A DNA stretch of 64,000 nucleotides from Meandrina meandrites (GCA_963693305.1 OY855908.1:27544305-27608304); one strand, 5' to 3'; counted from the stretch's first letter, positions 47,601-57,499 are shown. Numbers and translations are program-made. The notes: generated by a model from the letters alone, not told the origin.

Positions 47601-50600
47601 GGGAAACCACCACTAGGTGTAGTAGGTATTGGAGATGAAAGTACAGACGCAGATGACGATGGTGATACCATACTCGGCATGGCAACAGATAGCTTAGCAT
47701 TATGGCTACTGTAAGTTGATGCAACTTTGCTTGTCGGCAAAGTGGTTGGCTGTATTGGAGTTAGCTTCTTTATGTGGATTTCATATTTCTGTAACTTGCC
47801 ATTTAGGGATTCTGGAGGTGGTGGTTGCCATGACATGAAGATTTCTTGTGAGCTGACACTATATGTCGTCGTCAATACAGGAGCAGAAGATGGAGCTGAT
47901 ACGAAAAGAAACAAATTTGAGTTACATCGGATGCTTTTTCATATCATTTGCAATTCTGGGCATTAACAGTCTTCATAAAATGATACAGCAATGGTTGACA
48001 TTGTAGCTTCCTATATAGTTAAAGGAAAATTTTTCTAGCATTATTCATTGTATATCTCTCTGTACACTTTGTGGTTTTGGCAAACATCACATTCATGTTT
48101 GCTTAATATGATTTAAGGCAATAAGTTAAACATCATTGCCTACATGTAGTCCTATAATGCAAAGCAACAGCTTTCCTGCATTGTGCCAACTAGCATTCTG
48201 CATGCAGTGCATGCCTGTGAGGCTGGTGTGTGTGTGTGTGGGAAGTAGGGGAAGGGGGAAGGGGGAAGGGGGGAGGGGGAGGGGTAAGGGGGAGGGAGGG
48301 ACCCCTGATATAAAATTATGGGCTATATAATTTGCCACAGGATAATTATAGGGTAATGTTTTTTTGTGACTTTTGATGTTCTGATCCCAATGTGATCTTT
48401 AGATAGGGTTCCTTTATGTTTTATTAGCTCCATCATTGGTAGTTTACAAAATATCAAAATTAATGTATTAACAGGGCATCTGACAGGATGCGGTGGTGCG
48501 GATCCGCATAATTCGCTGACTTCCGCATCTTCCGCATCTTGAGAACATTTTCCGCATAAAACAGAGAAATTTGTTTCATATTAATGATTAAGCAGCTGTT
48601 TACCACCCTCACAAACGTAAATTTCGAAGAAATTGATTATTTTGACATAGTTTTTCTCCTAAAATAGCGACGAAAACACGGCAATTCGATCGTGAGCAAT
48701 TTTTAACCTCCAGGCGTTCCACGCGTCTTTTCGTGATGGGCCTGGACACCAGTTGTCTTGTTTCGCTCGTTCGGTCGATCAAAAATTCTTCTGTGGTTAC
48801 CTAGTATATGGATAAATTTGTCATCAAAGAGACCAAGAAGGATCGCCACTTCGCTGTACACTTTCCACAAGTTGACCTCACGGGCTAGACGAGCGACGAA
48901 TTAAGTGAAGCGAGCTTTGAGGCTGCAAAGTGGCCTGTGAGCGACGTGCCATCGGGCGAAACGACCGCAATTCGTTGCCTGCGAGCAGACTCTCGGCTTC
49001 TGAGGCAGCTCGATTTCGGCTGCATGAAAATATGTGATTTTTGGCGAGCGAAGCGAGCCGAAAATTTTCCGCATAATCCAATGTGTTTTCCGCATAATCA
49101 ACACTTTCTTCCGCATAATGTTCCTGAAAATTTCCGCATAATTTGTTATTTTTTTCCGCACCCTATCAGATGCCCTGTATTAAATGCACCTGTTTCATCA
49201 GTTTTGGCCCATTTCCTCTCTGTACTATAATTGCTTATTCCAAACTGGCTCCTTGCCACGACTCTAAATGTGTAGTTTGTATAAGGTTTCAGCTGCATGA
49301 TAACAGCTTGCTTCTGTGTTACAACACAACCTCCTCGTACTAAGGATTGGCTGCAATTTGCCTGTTGCCAGGAGATGAGATCTGTACTGTGCTCCACTGA
49401 GAAGTTGGCAATGAACTGACCAGTTGTTGCATTCCAGGTGAGACGCACACTATGAGCTGATAACACACTGGTATCTTGAATGACTGGAGCATCTGGAATA
49501 CCTGGAAAAACACTTGAAGGTCAGCACACAGCAACAGATAGAGCACCTTTAAGCTACAATGGAGGTCAAAAATAGTTGGGACACTTGTGAAAAGGAGCAT
49601 TTAATAGTGCAAGAGATCCTCCTAGGATTAAAAAAATAAGTTCTGTGTGCTCCCAAGTCCCCCTTACCAATTTCCAAGCCCCCCGCTCCCCCAAGCAATG
49701 TTGACAAACATAATATATGCCCTGACCTTGGTGTGTGGAATGGTCAATTCTCAAAATTGCTTGGGGGGAGGGGCGCTAGCAGTCATTTTGCCCACAATAA
49801 TTGTGCCAAGCACCCCAACATTTATGTTCTACATTCATTTGAAGGTCAGAATAGTATGTTGCAAAGATGGTTAACAGAGTGTAATATACATATTTAATTA
49901 CACAATAAATTAGGTTCAACTTATTAATTTTGATACCTGGTGGAGGTGAAGTTGTTGGATGTGGGGGCATAACACTTGAACTTTGATACATTGCTGTCTG
50001 GAGAGTGTGTGAAGTTACTGTCATGGTTGATTGAATCTTAGAACTTGTTGGTACATGTCTCATTGTGGAGCTGGACATCACATCAGAAGCACTATGGCCA
50101 GCCAGTCCTTGAACAAAAGACAGTAATAAAATAAATAATATTGCCATTAAACGTTTGATTAACTATTAGTAATTTATAATTAATTATACAATACGCGCAG
50201 TGCAAAAATCCACTGTGATTGGTTAAGGATGTGTTGGTTAGTAGAGTACGCTTGCATGGATGATGTACTGGCTTCTACTGGTTTGATCAGTGTGTGGAGA
50301 GGAGGGGGGGGGGGGGGGGGCAGAATGGAGAGAGGAAACCCAGTAGAAAACGGAGCAATAAGTCTACAGGTGGTGGCAAAAAAGGCAGGATGCAGGACTC
50401 CCAAGATGGTGGGACTGAGAGAAAATAAATTATCAGCAAAATATTTATTAATTAGCAATGTTGTGAAAGATTTTGCAATCGCATAAACACAAGGAGGCAA
50501 GAGCCACTCAAGATGGGGCAAGAACCTTTGTAAAGGGAATGGGAAGCAGTCGAAGGTCAGCTGCCTGTATCACCCCTCCCTCTTGAGCTGTCTACTGATT

Positions 50601-53568
50601 AAGTCTTACCTGAAGCACTAACGCTTGAGCCAATATTTGAACTATATGGCAAAACACTGGTTGTAGATAACAATCGTTTAGCAGGACTGCTGGACGGCAA
50701 TAAGGCCTTAGTAGTTGTAGTCCCTTGATTTGATACTGCATGTGACACACTCTGGGTCTGAACTGCAAGAACAGTGTTAGATAGTGGCAAGTGTGTCAAT
50801 GTAGCATCTTCTGAAATGCTTCTGTGTGCAAGACTTGTCGCTTGCACTTGAGATTGCTCAATAGCAGGTGTCTGTCCTGACATCACAACAGTTGTCCTTG
50901 CTTGTGGCAGGTTCAATGATGCAATGTGAGTGTGTGCAAGGTCTGTTGTTGAGGCTTCCGAGCGCTTATTTCTATAAGCGCTTGATGATACTAGTAATGG
51001 TAAAGAACTTGAAGCTAATTGCCCTTCCTCTAGAGTGTGTTCTCCTTGACTGGCATAGACTGGAAAAGTAAGACAGTGAAATAAGTTAAAAAAAAAACCC
51101 TTAGCAAGCAATAATTTATACATAAAGCCAATACCTGGACATACATGTGCATGTAAATAGGACAAGCACCAGATCAACTTATATTGTTGATTTGAATAAG
51201 AACAGCAGTTACTGTACTGTTTATTTGCTCAGTGACTGCTGTTCATATTCAAGTTGGTGATCTGAAGTTGATCATGTATGACTCTTATCCCTTTCTCATA
51301 AATTATATGCCTGTACGTGCCTACCTACATGTCACATACCTGCCATGTGGTGAAAATGTGGTACAAATTCTGTAAACTAACTTAACTTAACATAACTTAA
51401 CTATCAATCTGAGGTGTTTCATCGTATCTCAACATCAGAACTGCAATAGCTGCATGGGCAGATATAACTTGTCAGCTACTGTTCTGGTACTGAATTGAAA
51501 ATTAATAAGACAAAACACCTTGCATGCATGATTAATAGGTTTTACTGAATGTGTGTATCACATTTACAACACATTAAACACATTAAAGGTACAGTAGGCA
51601 CATCATGGCATGTTGATTATCGATCATCTTGAGTGGCAAATTTTGAGTTAAACGAGTTTCGAGTGGAGAAAATTAATTAAAACTAATGAGCTTCCATTTG
51701 TCGCATGACTGATCTCCCGAGGAATATAAAAATTTCCCAAACAGACAGCACTCTTGAGTGTTGTACAAGTACAGTCAAAGCCAGCATGCAGTATTCAAAA
51801 ACCAAACATGTAGTTAAGTCTACAGTCCATTAATTGGGCCAAAGTATCCAACACCAATGAAGCCTATCCCAGTTTCTACAGTACATGTACTACATGTATC
51901 TAACCCATGAACAACTGGCTTGAACAGTCTGGAGTCAAGCACCACCATACATGTACCACCCATGCCTAATTAGTTTACTCTAATGCAAATATCCATACCC
52001 CTCCCAACGAAGCATTTATTCAAGGTACAATAAGCTGAAGATATAATAGCACTGTCAAGAAATAATGTCATACATCAAGAATATAAACAACAGCACTCAA
52101 ATTTCCTCAAGTTTACCAGGCCAAGTTTGAAAAAAGCATCCTCGGAGAGGTAGTAGGAGGTTTCGCTCCCAATCGTGTTTTTAAGTAATTTCTTCTTAAA
52201 AACTTTCATCACTATGATTTTTGCCTGGTCTACTTCATTTCACCCCAACTAACAATCTCGTCCCCAGAGCCCGCGTCCCCTTGACCAGCGGTCGGGAAGC
52301 GCATGGGCTCTGGTCGAATCCAAAACTGGAACCAGGAAATCCTGGTTCCGGTTTGATTCTGCGCGTGCGTCGGAGATTGTGGTTGAAATGAACAAGTTTC
52401 AACCGCCAATGAGATTTGGCCATTTTTTTGGCGGGCTTTCACTCTAGCCCAGAGGTCTCGATTCCTGGCGCAGTCCAGAGGGATTGCGGGCTCTGGGGAC
52501 GAGATTGCCCAACTAACTGCCTGGGTCTCCAAGCATGTTGAAATACATGTAGATGCCACGAGCATTTAATCAATAATAAGTGCAGTGTGTTACATTATAA
52601 AATAATGTACTTTTTGGATCTGATTACCCTGCATTATTTCAATACATGAAAGAACTATTGTTCTCACACCCATTTTTTTTTTTTGGAAAATCATGTGATT
52701 TTTTATACAGCCAAACAAACTGAATTGTTATGTAAATAATCAGGACTCCAGATTTTATCATACATCTAATGCTCTAATAATGATAAACTATGATCGACGT
52801 TTATTAAATTTTGTCACAAGAATGAATGTATTCAGTTCTTGATTAATCACATATATCCGTTATAATAAACGTTTCTCTCTTCTTTGATAATTATTAGGAA
52901 TTACCATGGTCTATTAGTTTAATATGTATTATGAATCAAATTAATCGATGCACGCTGAAGTGCTGTAAAATGATAATTGTGAAGGTAAAAAACCGAAATT
53001 TGCTCCGAATGTGTCATGCGATTTCTAAAAAACAAAATCAGCGCAATCTTTGTGTAGAGATAACTATTGCGAAAGAAGGAAAATTAGTCTCCAGAGAACA
53101 CTTTGTAAATTTCATTACACTCACGAACAACGCGCCTTGTATATACACTTCACTGCTTCCGACAGTGTTTTCAAGATACCGAGCTACTTTTAGCAAATTT
53201 GTCACCGACAAAAATTACACTGTTCATTTGTCAAACCAAGCAGATAATCCTGCTCATCTATTAAAGCTGGTTTTACTTTAAAGGTGTAAAAGTGATCGCC
53301 CCTCTTCCTCATCATTCATCGACAGTTCAAATGCTTCGCAATATTGACAGTATCGCTGTGAACGAATCGCCCCTTACAAAGTCCAAAGTTAACTGGTCAA
53401 TGAAAACTAAAAGATAAAAAGCTCCCACACTATCTCCTTGGTATAAAAAGAAACCTAACTGCAAAAGAAGACCGCAAATTGAGTCGAAGCAGCCTGTACG
53501 AAAACACTTAACTTACCTAAACATGACATTTTCAAGAGCGCGTATAAAACAAGCACGGTCCATTCCAT
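19368..53568 (-). CDS. Receptor-type protein tyrosine phosphatase with FN3 ectodomain and tandem catalytic domains
   Basis: This reconstruction has 40 coding exons, 7,230 nt and 2,409 residues, and every junction is in phase. The protein would be a single-pass plasma-membrane receptor removing phosphate from tyrosines in response to adhesion or ligand. Order: signal peptide (1-about 20), Ser/Thr-rich stretch (about 20-224), 13 fibronectin III domains (about 225-1562), membrane-proximal region with eight arginines, TM (about 1746-1767), basic juxtamembrane segment, D1 (catalytic Cys 2049, WPD Asp 2017), linker, D2 (Cys 2339, Asp 2306). The C-terminus ends 24 residues after the last intron. Tandem domains plus the arginine cleavage site resemble the LAR/PTPRF-type group, but no Ig domains were found, so orthology is open. 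The exon 25/26 boundary and the 18-nt exon 23 are the least certain. A candidate poly(A) signal is at 19206-19201. Confidence 0.92.
19479..19749. repeat. Perfect (TTCG)n array in the last phosphatase intron
   Basis: About 68 uninterrupted copies of one tetranucleotide. It starts 30 nt from the donor of exon 39 (19780) and ends 36 nt from exon 40. Open frames through it (NERT or SFVR repeats) are not genes. Confidence 0.98.
19985..20374. mobile_element. TIR element, TTAAAGG family, copy A
   Basis: Ends TTAAAGGAGCTCTGTCACGG and CCGTGACAAAGCCCCTTTAA are near-perfect inverted repeats. The centre is a perfect palindrome (ACTTGAAAAGTTTAGCTAAACTTTTCAAGT region, 20172-20201). No coding potential. 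It lies in the phosphatase intron between exons 38 and 39. Confidence 0.8.
21018..21115. repeat. AGAC/AGTC tetranucleotide repeat
   Basis: A run of AGAC changes to AGTC and back, then to CGAC. It lies in the intron between exons 37 and 38 of the phosphatase gene, about 50 nt past the exon 37 donor. Confidence 0.9.
22723..22938. mobile_element. Miniature TIR element with a G-run
   Basis: GGGACGGACCATTTAATTCT at the left is mirrored by AATGAAATGGTCCGTCTC at the right; a homopolymer G-run follows the left end. It lies in the intron upstream of exon 34. Confidence 0.7.
23453..28411 (-). CDS. Phosphatase exons 26-33: catalytic domain D1
   Basis: Exons: 28411-28323, 28010-27923, 27788-27712, 26932-26896, 26490-26393, 26206-26081, 24906-24755, 23588-23453. 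Signature parts in order: RHPVPIDDF start, KNRYANI (phosphotyrosine loop), [37 protein letters not shown] (general-acid Asp 2017), and [10 protein letters not shown] (nucleophile Cys 2049, Arg 2055), then MVQTE. All the residues expected for an active tyrosine phosphatase are present. The intron before exon 32 is about 1.2 kb and carries a retroelement tail. Confidence 0.93.
23691..24079. mobile_element. TIR element, TTAAAGG family, copy B
   Basis: The orientation is opposite to copy A. It starts TTAAAGGGGCTTTGTCACGG and ends near ATGACAGAGCTCATTTC. It shares the central CTTGAAAAGTT...AACTTTTCAAG arms and the TTCTATCCACATATTAAGG block. Located in the intron between exons 32 and 33. Confidence 0.75.
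24534..24686. mobile_element. Near-perfect palindromic miniature element
   Basis: CCAGGCCCCAGTTGTTCAAA at the left mirrors TTTGAACAACTGGGGCCTGG at the right, and the arms continue through GGATAACGCTATCCACCGG. Nearly the whole element is one hairpin, so the copy is young. It lies in the intron between exons 32 and 33. Confidence 0.85.
25000..25255 (+). repeat. Probable LINE 3' end with (GTT)n tail
   Basis: An A/T-rich segment with TTTAGGTCGG-like text ends AATAAAGTTGTTGTTGTTG, the layout of a non-LTR retrotransposon 3' end with a short trinucleotide tail. No reverse transcriptase is present. A Cys-rich minus-strand frame overlapping it is not supported. Confidence 0.4.
27093..27277. mobile_element. 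Miniature TIR element
   Basis: GGGCCGGGTTGTTCGAA and TTTGAACAACCCGGCCC form terminal inverted repeats. The termini resemble the element at 24534 (GTTGTTC...GAACAAC). It lies in the intron between exons 28 and 29. Confidence 0.7.
28447..28497 (+). repeat. tRNA-like fragment
   Basis: AGGCCGAGTGGTCCGCA resembles the A box of a leucine/serine-type tRNA and CCCGGGTTCGTATT a B box. Spacing is compressed, no acceptor stem forms and the fragment is inside an intron, so a SINE relic is more likely than a gene. Confidence 0.35.
29185..29889 (-). CDS. Phosphatase exons 24-25: transmembrane and juxtamembrane segments
   Basis: Exon 24 is 29889-29778 and encodes a 22-residue hydrophobic helix ([20 protein letters not shown]) ending at YFIR. 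Exon 25 starts at 29357 with a run of arginines as a stop-transfer signal, then a Lys/Arg-rich segment and [14 protein letters not shown]. The end of exon 25 is ambiguous: a donor after 29185 (GTGAGG) gives the phase that exon 26 needs, whereas the one after 29180 (GTTTAT) would not. Confidence 0.8.
30391..32865 (-). CDS. Phosphatase exons 20-23: membrane-proximal region with polyarginine site
   Basis: Exons: 32865-32766 (ends phase 2), 31435-31087, 30729-30687 and the 18-nt microexon 30408-30391. Exon 21 encodes a region like the membrane-proximal part of LAR-type phosphatases, with PYIAAEF and FYNGPL motifs and eight consecutive arginines (from an AGA/AGG-rich run). It is a likely furin-type cleavage site that would split the receptor into two associated chains. 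A perfect GTAAGT inside exon 21 (donor at 31200-31195) could give a shorter in-frame product. Exon 23 (DAADKT) keeps phase 1-1 and may be optional. Confidence 0.8.
30468..30608. mobile_element. Palindromic miniature element between exons 22 and 23
   Basis: TTATTGACTTAGTTAGGTCG at the left and its near reverse complement ending CACTCAGTCAATAA at the right, with GACGGGAAAATATTTGGC and its complement further in. Noncoding. It sits between the two copies of a duplicated donor region. Confidence 0.75.
31923..31977. repeat. Short hairpin element
   Basis: AGTCTCCTTCGTAGCCGTTG and CAACGGTTGCGAAGGAGACT are inverted and separated by a few bases, forming a nearly perfect hairpin of about 25-bp arms inside the intron between exons 20 and 21. 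Confidence 0.6.
32531..32751. mobile_element. Miniature TIR element beside the exon 20 donor
   Basis: AGAGAGCTTAAGCACAGGCG and the reverse-complementary end CGTCTGTGCTTTTAAGCTCTCT, with TTTTGAGCCACGG mirrored inside. The right end is 14 nt from the exon 20 splice donor. Confidence 0.75.
33657..49501 (-). CDS. Phosphatase exons 4-19: thirteen fibronectin III domains
   Basis: Exons: 49501-49190, 47895-47392, 47084-46978, 45570-45387, 44325-44044, 43052-42756, 41611-41321, 41125-40832, 40367-40077, 38829-38536, 37096-36908, 36471-36379, 36260-36154, 35796-35619, 34706-34407, 33947-33657. Most domains fill one phase 1-1 exon of 282-312 nt and show the W in strand B, the PNG/NG turn and the L-PYT-Y pattern before strand F. 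Three domains are split over two exons: 6+7, 14+15 and 16+17. The domain in exon 5 carries a Ser/Pro/Thr-rich insertion of about 75 residues. Many NxS/T sequons are present. This block would carry the adhesion or ligand-binding function. Confidence 0.9.
35237..35332. repeat. TTGA/CTGA tetranucleotide repeat
   Basis: CTGA units pass into TTGA units. It lies in the intron between exons 17 and 18 of the phosphatase gene. Confidence 0.9.
37555..37813 (+). repeat. Retroelement 3' end with (AAT)n tail
   Basis: Includes GATGACTTCCGCTCAGGAAG, related in reverse to 2506-2600, continues through CTCACCCGGACGATC, and ends in an AATAAT run at 37794-37813. It is a dispersed retroelement terminus in the intron between exons 13 and 14. 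Confidence 0.45.
38123..38197 (+). repeat. tRNA-like SINE head, second family
   Basis: TCCGTAGCTCAATTG (A box) and GGGTTCGATTCCC (B box), with a good arm CCCGGTGTTCGGG between. The preceding ATGGCCTTGCTCAC matches that before 12401. It lies in the intron between exons 13 and 14. Confidence 0.6.
41179..41277. repeat. (CTGA)n array in a 195-nt intron
   Basis: About 25 perfect units. In gene sense this is a TCAG array, placed between the donor of exon 10 and the acceptor of exon 11 and making up half of the intron. Confidence 0.97.
41629..41691. repeat. (ATTT)n array next to the exon 10 acceptor
   Basis: A perfect tetranucleotide run ends 18 nt from the exon 10 splice acceptor; in gene sense it is (AAAT)n, so only CTCATTTTTAG remains as a pyrimidine tract. 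Confidence 0.95.
44439..45103. mobile_element. TIR element with GGAAATTAACGC subrepeats
   Basis: CTTATTATAGGAAATTAA at the left is mirrored by TTAATTTCCTATAATAAG at the right. ATTAACGC-type units recur many times in both halves. No protein is supported. It fills about half of the intron between exons 7 and 8. Confidence 0.75.
48472..49177. mobile_element. TIR element with TTCCGCATAAT subrepeats, beside the exon 4 donor
   Basis: CAGGGCATCTGA starts the element and TCAGATGCCCTG ends it; the inverted termini run 22 bp with two mismatches. TATTAA flanks both ends. The interior has several TTCCGCATAAT units and a 26-codon frame starting MDKFVIKET at 48808 that stops at TAG (48886). That start resembles the N-terminus of some domesticated or hAT-type transposases, but this is a weak inference. 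The right end is 12 nt from the donor of exon 4. Confidence 0.75.
49937..53568 (-). CDS. Phosphatase exons 1-3: signal peptide and mucin-like N-terminus
   Basis: Exon 1 is 53568-53517 (ATG GAA TGG, signal peptide with VLVLYALL core, ends phase 1 at GTAAGT). Exon 2 is 51059-50610 (450 nt) and exon 3 is 50107-49937 (171 nt). Exons 2 and 3 are dominated by Ser, Thr, Ala and Pro with no cysteine-bounded domain, so they probably form an O-glycosylated stalk. Both have phase 1 at each end and could be skipped without a frame change. Intron 1 is about 2.5 kb and contains an inverted-repeat element at 52253-52507. Confidence 0.85.
52253..52507. mobile_element. 255-bp TIR element with 9-bp target duplication
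   Basis: CAATCTCGTCCCCAGAGCCC starts it and the exact reverse complement ends it (22-bp perfect arms). CCCAACTAA flanks both ends (52244-52252 and 52508-52516). A 9-bp duplication fits Mutator-like insertion better than hAT (8) or Tc1 (TA). It lies in intron 1 of the phosphatase gene. Confidence 0.85.
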
Positions 53569-54460
53569 GATGAAAGTTGATGTCTTCCAAAGGATTTCTT
53601 TAAATGATCATTCAACCAAAAGTGCTAAAGGTAAGTTGGAACTAACTGTCCTTGCTGTTATCCAGTGTCCGCTAGATCCATTTCTAACGATCAAGAAGGT
53701 TTTCAGCGCCTTTCATTGCAGACATTTTCGGAATCATCGCAAAAGCGCGACTGTCGGAGATTTGCACATACTTCAGGAAGTCGGTACCATTCCCCTCAGC
53801 GGGCAAATCTTTCGAGCGTACTTCCGGTGAACAGTTTGTTTCCGAATTTTCTTCGATTTATTCTTGTTTTCTTTTATCTATTGTTATCCTTTTCGATCAT
53901 ATCGTAAAACCGTACGTTTATGGCTCCGCAGAAAGAAAATTAAGTATCCGCAAAGTCTCGCTTATAATCATCCTCGGTGTTTCGTGTTTGAAGGCGGGCA
54001 CATGCAGAATTATGCATCTATTATTAGCAGCTTCAGCTCCAAAGGAATCGAAATTCTGAGTCAATATTCGGCCAGCTTTATAGCTAGTATAAGCCCCATC
54101 AAAATCCTTCATGAACTATTCAGTGACTAATTTACACTGGCCCTTGATCAATGAGCACACGTTTAAGAAAGAGGCCAATGAATAGAAAATATTTTCAGTA
54201 GCATTCGGCGAAAAGAGTAGATACAGCTCATCGGGGACAGGGGGAGGGGTGGGGAGAGAAGGCGTACGAATGACTGTAACGCAATATAAAGACAACATAA
54301 CCCCCACCCCAGCCCCCGACTGCAACTCGTTCATTGCGTGTTTTCAACACTTTTCCGCTGAAAAAGGAAATAGTAAAACCTATGAATGTGCTAAGCGAAT
54401 AAATAAAAGAGGAGTGAGTTTTTGTTTGATTTGTTACGCCTTTGTCCGTTGTTAATTTAG
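53569..54460. other. Upstream region of the phosphatase gene
   Basis: It must contain the 5' untranslated region and promoter of the minus-strand gene, but no TATA box or other element could be assigned with confidence. Plus-strand frames near 53567-54130 have no supporting motifs. Confidence 0.4.
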
Positions 54461-54467
54461 AGAGACA

Positions 54468-54660
54468 CTACCTCGTCCCCAGCCGCCGATCAGTTTTTAG
54501 TTAACGCGGGTAGGCGGGAAAACAGGGGGAGCGGTGGTAGATGGTTAGGGAGCGAGCCGCAACAGTCCCACAACGCCAAGCGATCCGCGAATTATCAATC
54601 CCATAATGCAAAGTGCACCGCACGCGACCAGGGAGCGACGCCTGGGGACGAGGCAGAGAG
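54468..54660. repeat. Palindromic miniature element
   Basis: CTACCTCGTCCCCAG at the left is mirrored by CTGGGGACGAGGCAG at the right. It shares the CTCGTCCCCAG core with the element at 52253, so the two may be relatives. Confidence 0.55.
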
Positions 54661-55347
54661 AGACAGGGGAGGGGATTTTTTTTTTCTTCTCGTCTGTTTG
54701 TTCGACCGCCTTACATGCAATATATAGGAACTAAAACTAAGAAATACTAGCGCAATTTTTGATTGGGTGTCGAAAAACCACAACCAAAGCCAATCACCCA
54801 ATCACGCTCAAAGCCAATCCAGTGAACCAAACAAAACTTGAAGCAAATACGTGTACTCTGTGCTGTGAAGCGCGGGAAAACGTCCTCAAGTAAGTCACGA
54901 TTGGTTCTCGTTTTACTTCTCAATCTCGTTCCCAGGGCTTTTCGAAATAAAGTTACGCGAGTTTCAGTAACACCTGCATCACCGATGAGAGTTGGAATGC
55001 AAAACCAAAGCAAATTTCAGTGTTCTGGGGACAAGAGCAAAAAAAAAAAAAAAGAAAATATATGTTAAAAACAACTAGTTAGGCAGTAATATAGTCATTA
55101 TGGCGATATTATAAGGAATTGTTACGAATAAACAAGTTGCTGATGCTTCTAAACAAGTATTGGCACCCAAATTTCATTTCAGAATTTAAGGTATAAATAG
55201 TCTATTAGAGAAAGAGAGGAAGCTTGACAGACAGTACAGGTTAAATTTCAAAGGAATGACCATAAGGAATGACCATAAAGCCGTATCAAGTAAATATGAA
55301 AATCATTATCTCGTCACTCTCGTACGCATCGTGTACACCTAGTACAT

Positions 55348-56650
55348 TACCGTAGATGATCGATTAACCGCCACGGCGCTTTTTTAATTTTCCCTGTCAG
55401 AGGTGCGGCGCTTTCGAGAGCGGCGCTTATTTCAACTACCGGTAAAACACTGAGGGGAATATAGAGAGAATTAAGTGAGGTGCGTACTAGGTATGCGTAA
55501 TTTAATACTGAAAATTATTTCGAATGAAATACAAGAAGTACTTGAACACAGTTTCTCAGTCTCTGGCCATTGTCTTACTTCTCAAGCGATATGGTTTTGA
55601 TATCTCTTTTATTATCCGACACTGCTTCGTAGAGTACAAATAACGCGCGAAACAAGTACAAGTATCACACGATATTTGTACCCGTCTCATTCCCCCGACC
55701 GCGCGAAAGATTTTAAAAACTGCCATCTTTGGTTCTTCTCGGCTCGATCTCCTCAAGTCCGGCGCTTCAACTGGATCATGATTTAACAATTTGAAAATCC
55801 CGCCTCAGTAGAATATTACCTTGATCGTAAAATTTTAACTAGGTCGTAATACGTACGTCCGACATCGAGCTGTACACAAACGTACGCGATCTGCTGACGT
55901 GACAGCTAATAACAATGTAAACAATGGCTCCGAGTAGAGCCTCGCGTTTTGGAAGGCCCTGGGAACAAGGGAACGTTATTATCGGACTTACCGGCTTTGC
56001 GCGCCTTTTGTCTAAACGAGATCGGTTTTTTTACCCGTAGAAGCTCCCGTTTGCTTTGTTTTTCGAAAGACGAAGTAAGGATCAAATGTTTTAATCTTGG
56101 CAGTCATTATTAGTATCTTAACAGCCTTTCGGGGTCGCAGAGTAAAAAGGCTCGCGCGATCGAAAGCGAATCCACGCGTGTGATCTGGATATCTGTTTTA
56201 TTTGATACTTGTCTCCCGAAAGCCACGCTAATTGATGTCTGTCGCCTTCATTGGTACACATTCCTCTAGCATCTTACAGCTCCTGCGGCGAATTTTTTTC
56301 GAGGCCTAAGTTCGTCATGCCTTGACAAGTCAGAATTTTTGGGGAAACGAATACGTTGGATAATAAATCTCCTATTAGAAACTAGAGTGTAGTATCGCTG
56401 TAAATTTTTACTCATCATTTGTATTTTGACTCGCCCTTCGGGCTCGCGAAAATACTACATGACTCGTAAAACTATACAACGATACTACACACTAAAATGT
56501 CTAATAAGATATATATGTCGAGCGCCGTTACAAAGGTGGGGAGTTTATTTATAAATACCCAAATTAGCGCCGCGGCGCTTATCAAATTATTTACAGCAAA
56601 GCCAAAGGTGCCGCGCTTATTCGAGTAGCGGCGCTGAATTTACGGTACTG
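55348..56650. mobile_element. Larger GGCGCTTAT-type element (tentative)
   Basis: The left end TTACCGTAGATGATCGATTA plus CGGCGCTT units and the right end with GCGGCGCTTAT, GCCGCGCTTATT and TTTACGGTACTG mirror each other loosely and resemble the 433-bp element at 9545. A separate small palindrome (AGTGTAGTATCG ... CGATACTACAC, about 56371-56507) is nested inside. The boundaries are approximate. Confidence 0.45.
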
Positions 56651-57499
56651 TACGTAAACATACACCCTACACTCGGCAGCGAAATTATTCTCATTGTAAC
56701 TGTCCAGTTTATTTTGGAGATACAACTATAATGATCGTTTCCTCGCTTCACACCCTTGAAAACGGATCAATTCACCTCGCGTGATATATAGTAGTCTGTG
56801 CGGTCGAAGGTACAAGGATAACAAGGCACGTGTACAGCACGCAGGTCCAGCATGCTGTTCGGCATCTAATTGATGATCCTTTGATCGACACATCATGCTA
56901 ACCTAGACATCATTACATCTTGTTTAAGTGCTGCTAAGCAACGAAGTGGCATAACTAAAATCCTATCATTAATCCAACATGCTAAGGCATATATTTCGCA
57001 AGTGCGGGTAAATACGGTCTGACAAAAGGCGTCATAAAGAAGGCTTTTACGTTTCACTTAAGCCTTGAGCTAACATCGCTCAGTTTCGAATTTTTGACAT
57101 TCAGTGACATCTCATGACAAACGTAAACGAGATACCTCGAAAAAAAATTCAATTAAGTTCCTTGATGTACTCGACGGATCGTCTCAAAAATCCTTTAACC
57201 ACACAAAGCCTTAGGCACCAAGCTATTAAAGGCTTGATGTTTGCAAACCGCCGAATTCCACCGCTATTTTCCATGACAGCTCAAGGTTTGTTTAGATGCG
57301 GGGCAACTTATCATCTGCATGCCTGTTTCACAAAAATATGCAAATCAGCTGATCGCGCATCAGATCAGAGCGTATTATTTTGTCAATAAAGTATTTAGTT
57401 TTGAATTGAGGGACTCAGTGCTAATTGTTTTAAGCAGTTGCTACCGCACATAAAAAGTCTGAATTGCTAGGGTGATTGCATTCTTCACTAACTGAGTGT

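Noticed and set aside
48901..49230. Frames with FPHN or MRKK repeats as a protein
   Set aside because: They come from the repeated TTCCGCATAAT word in a transposable element.
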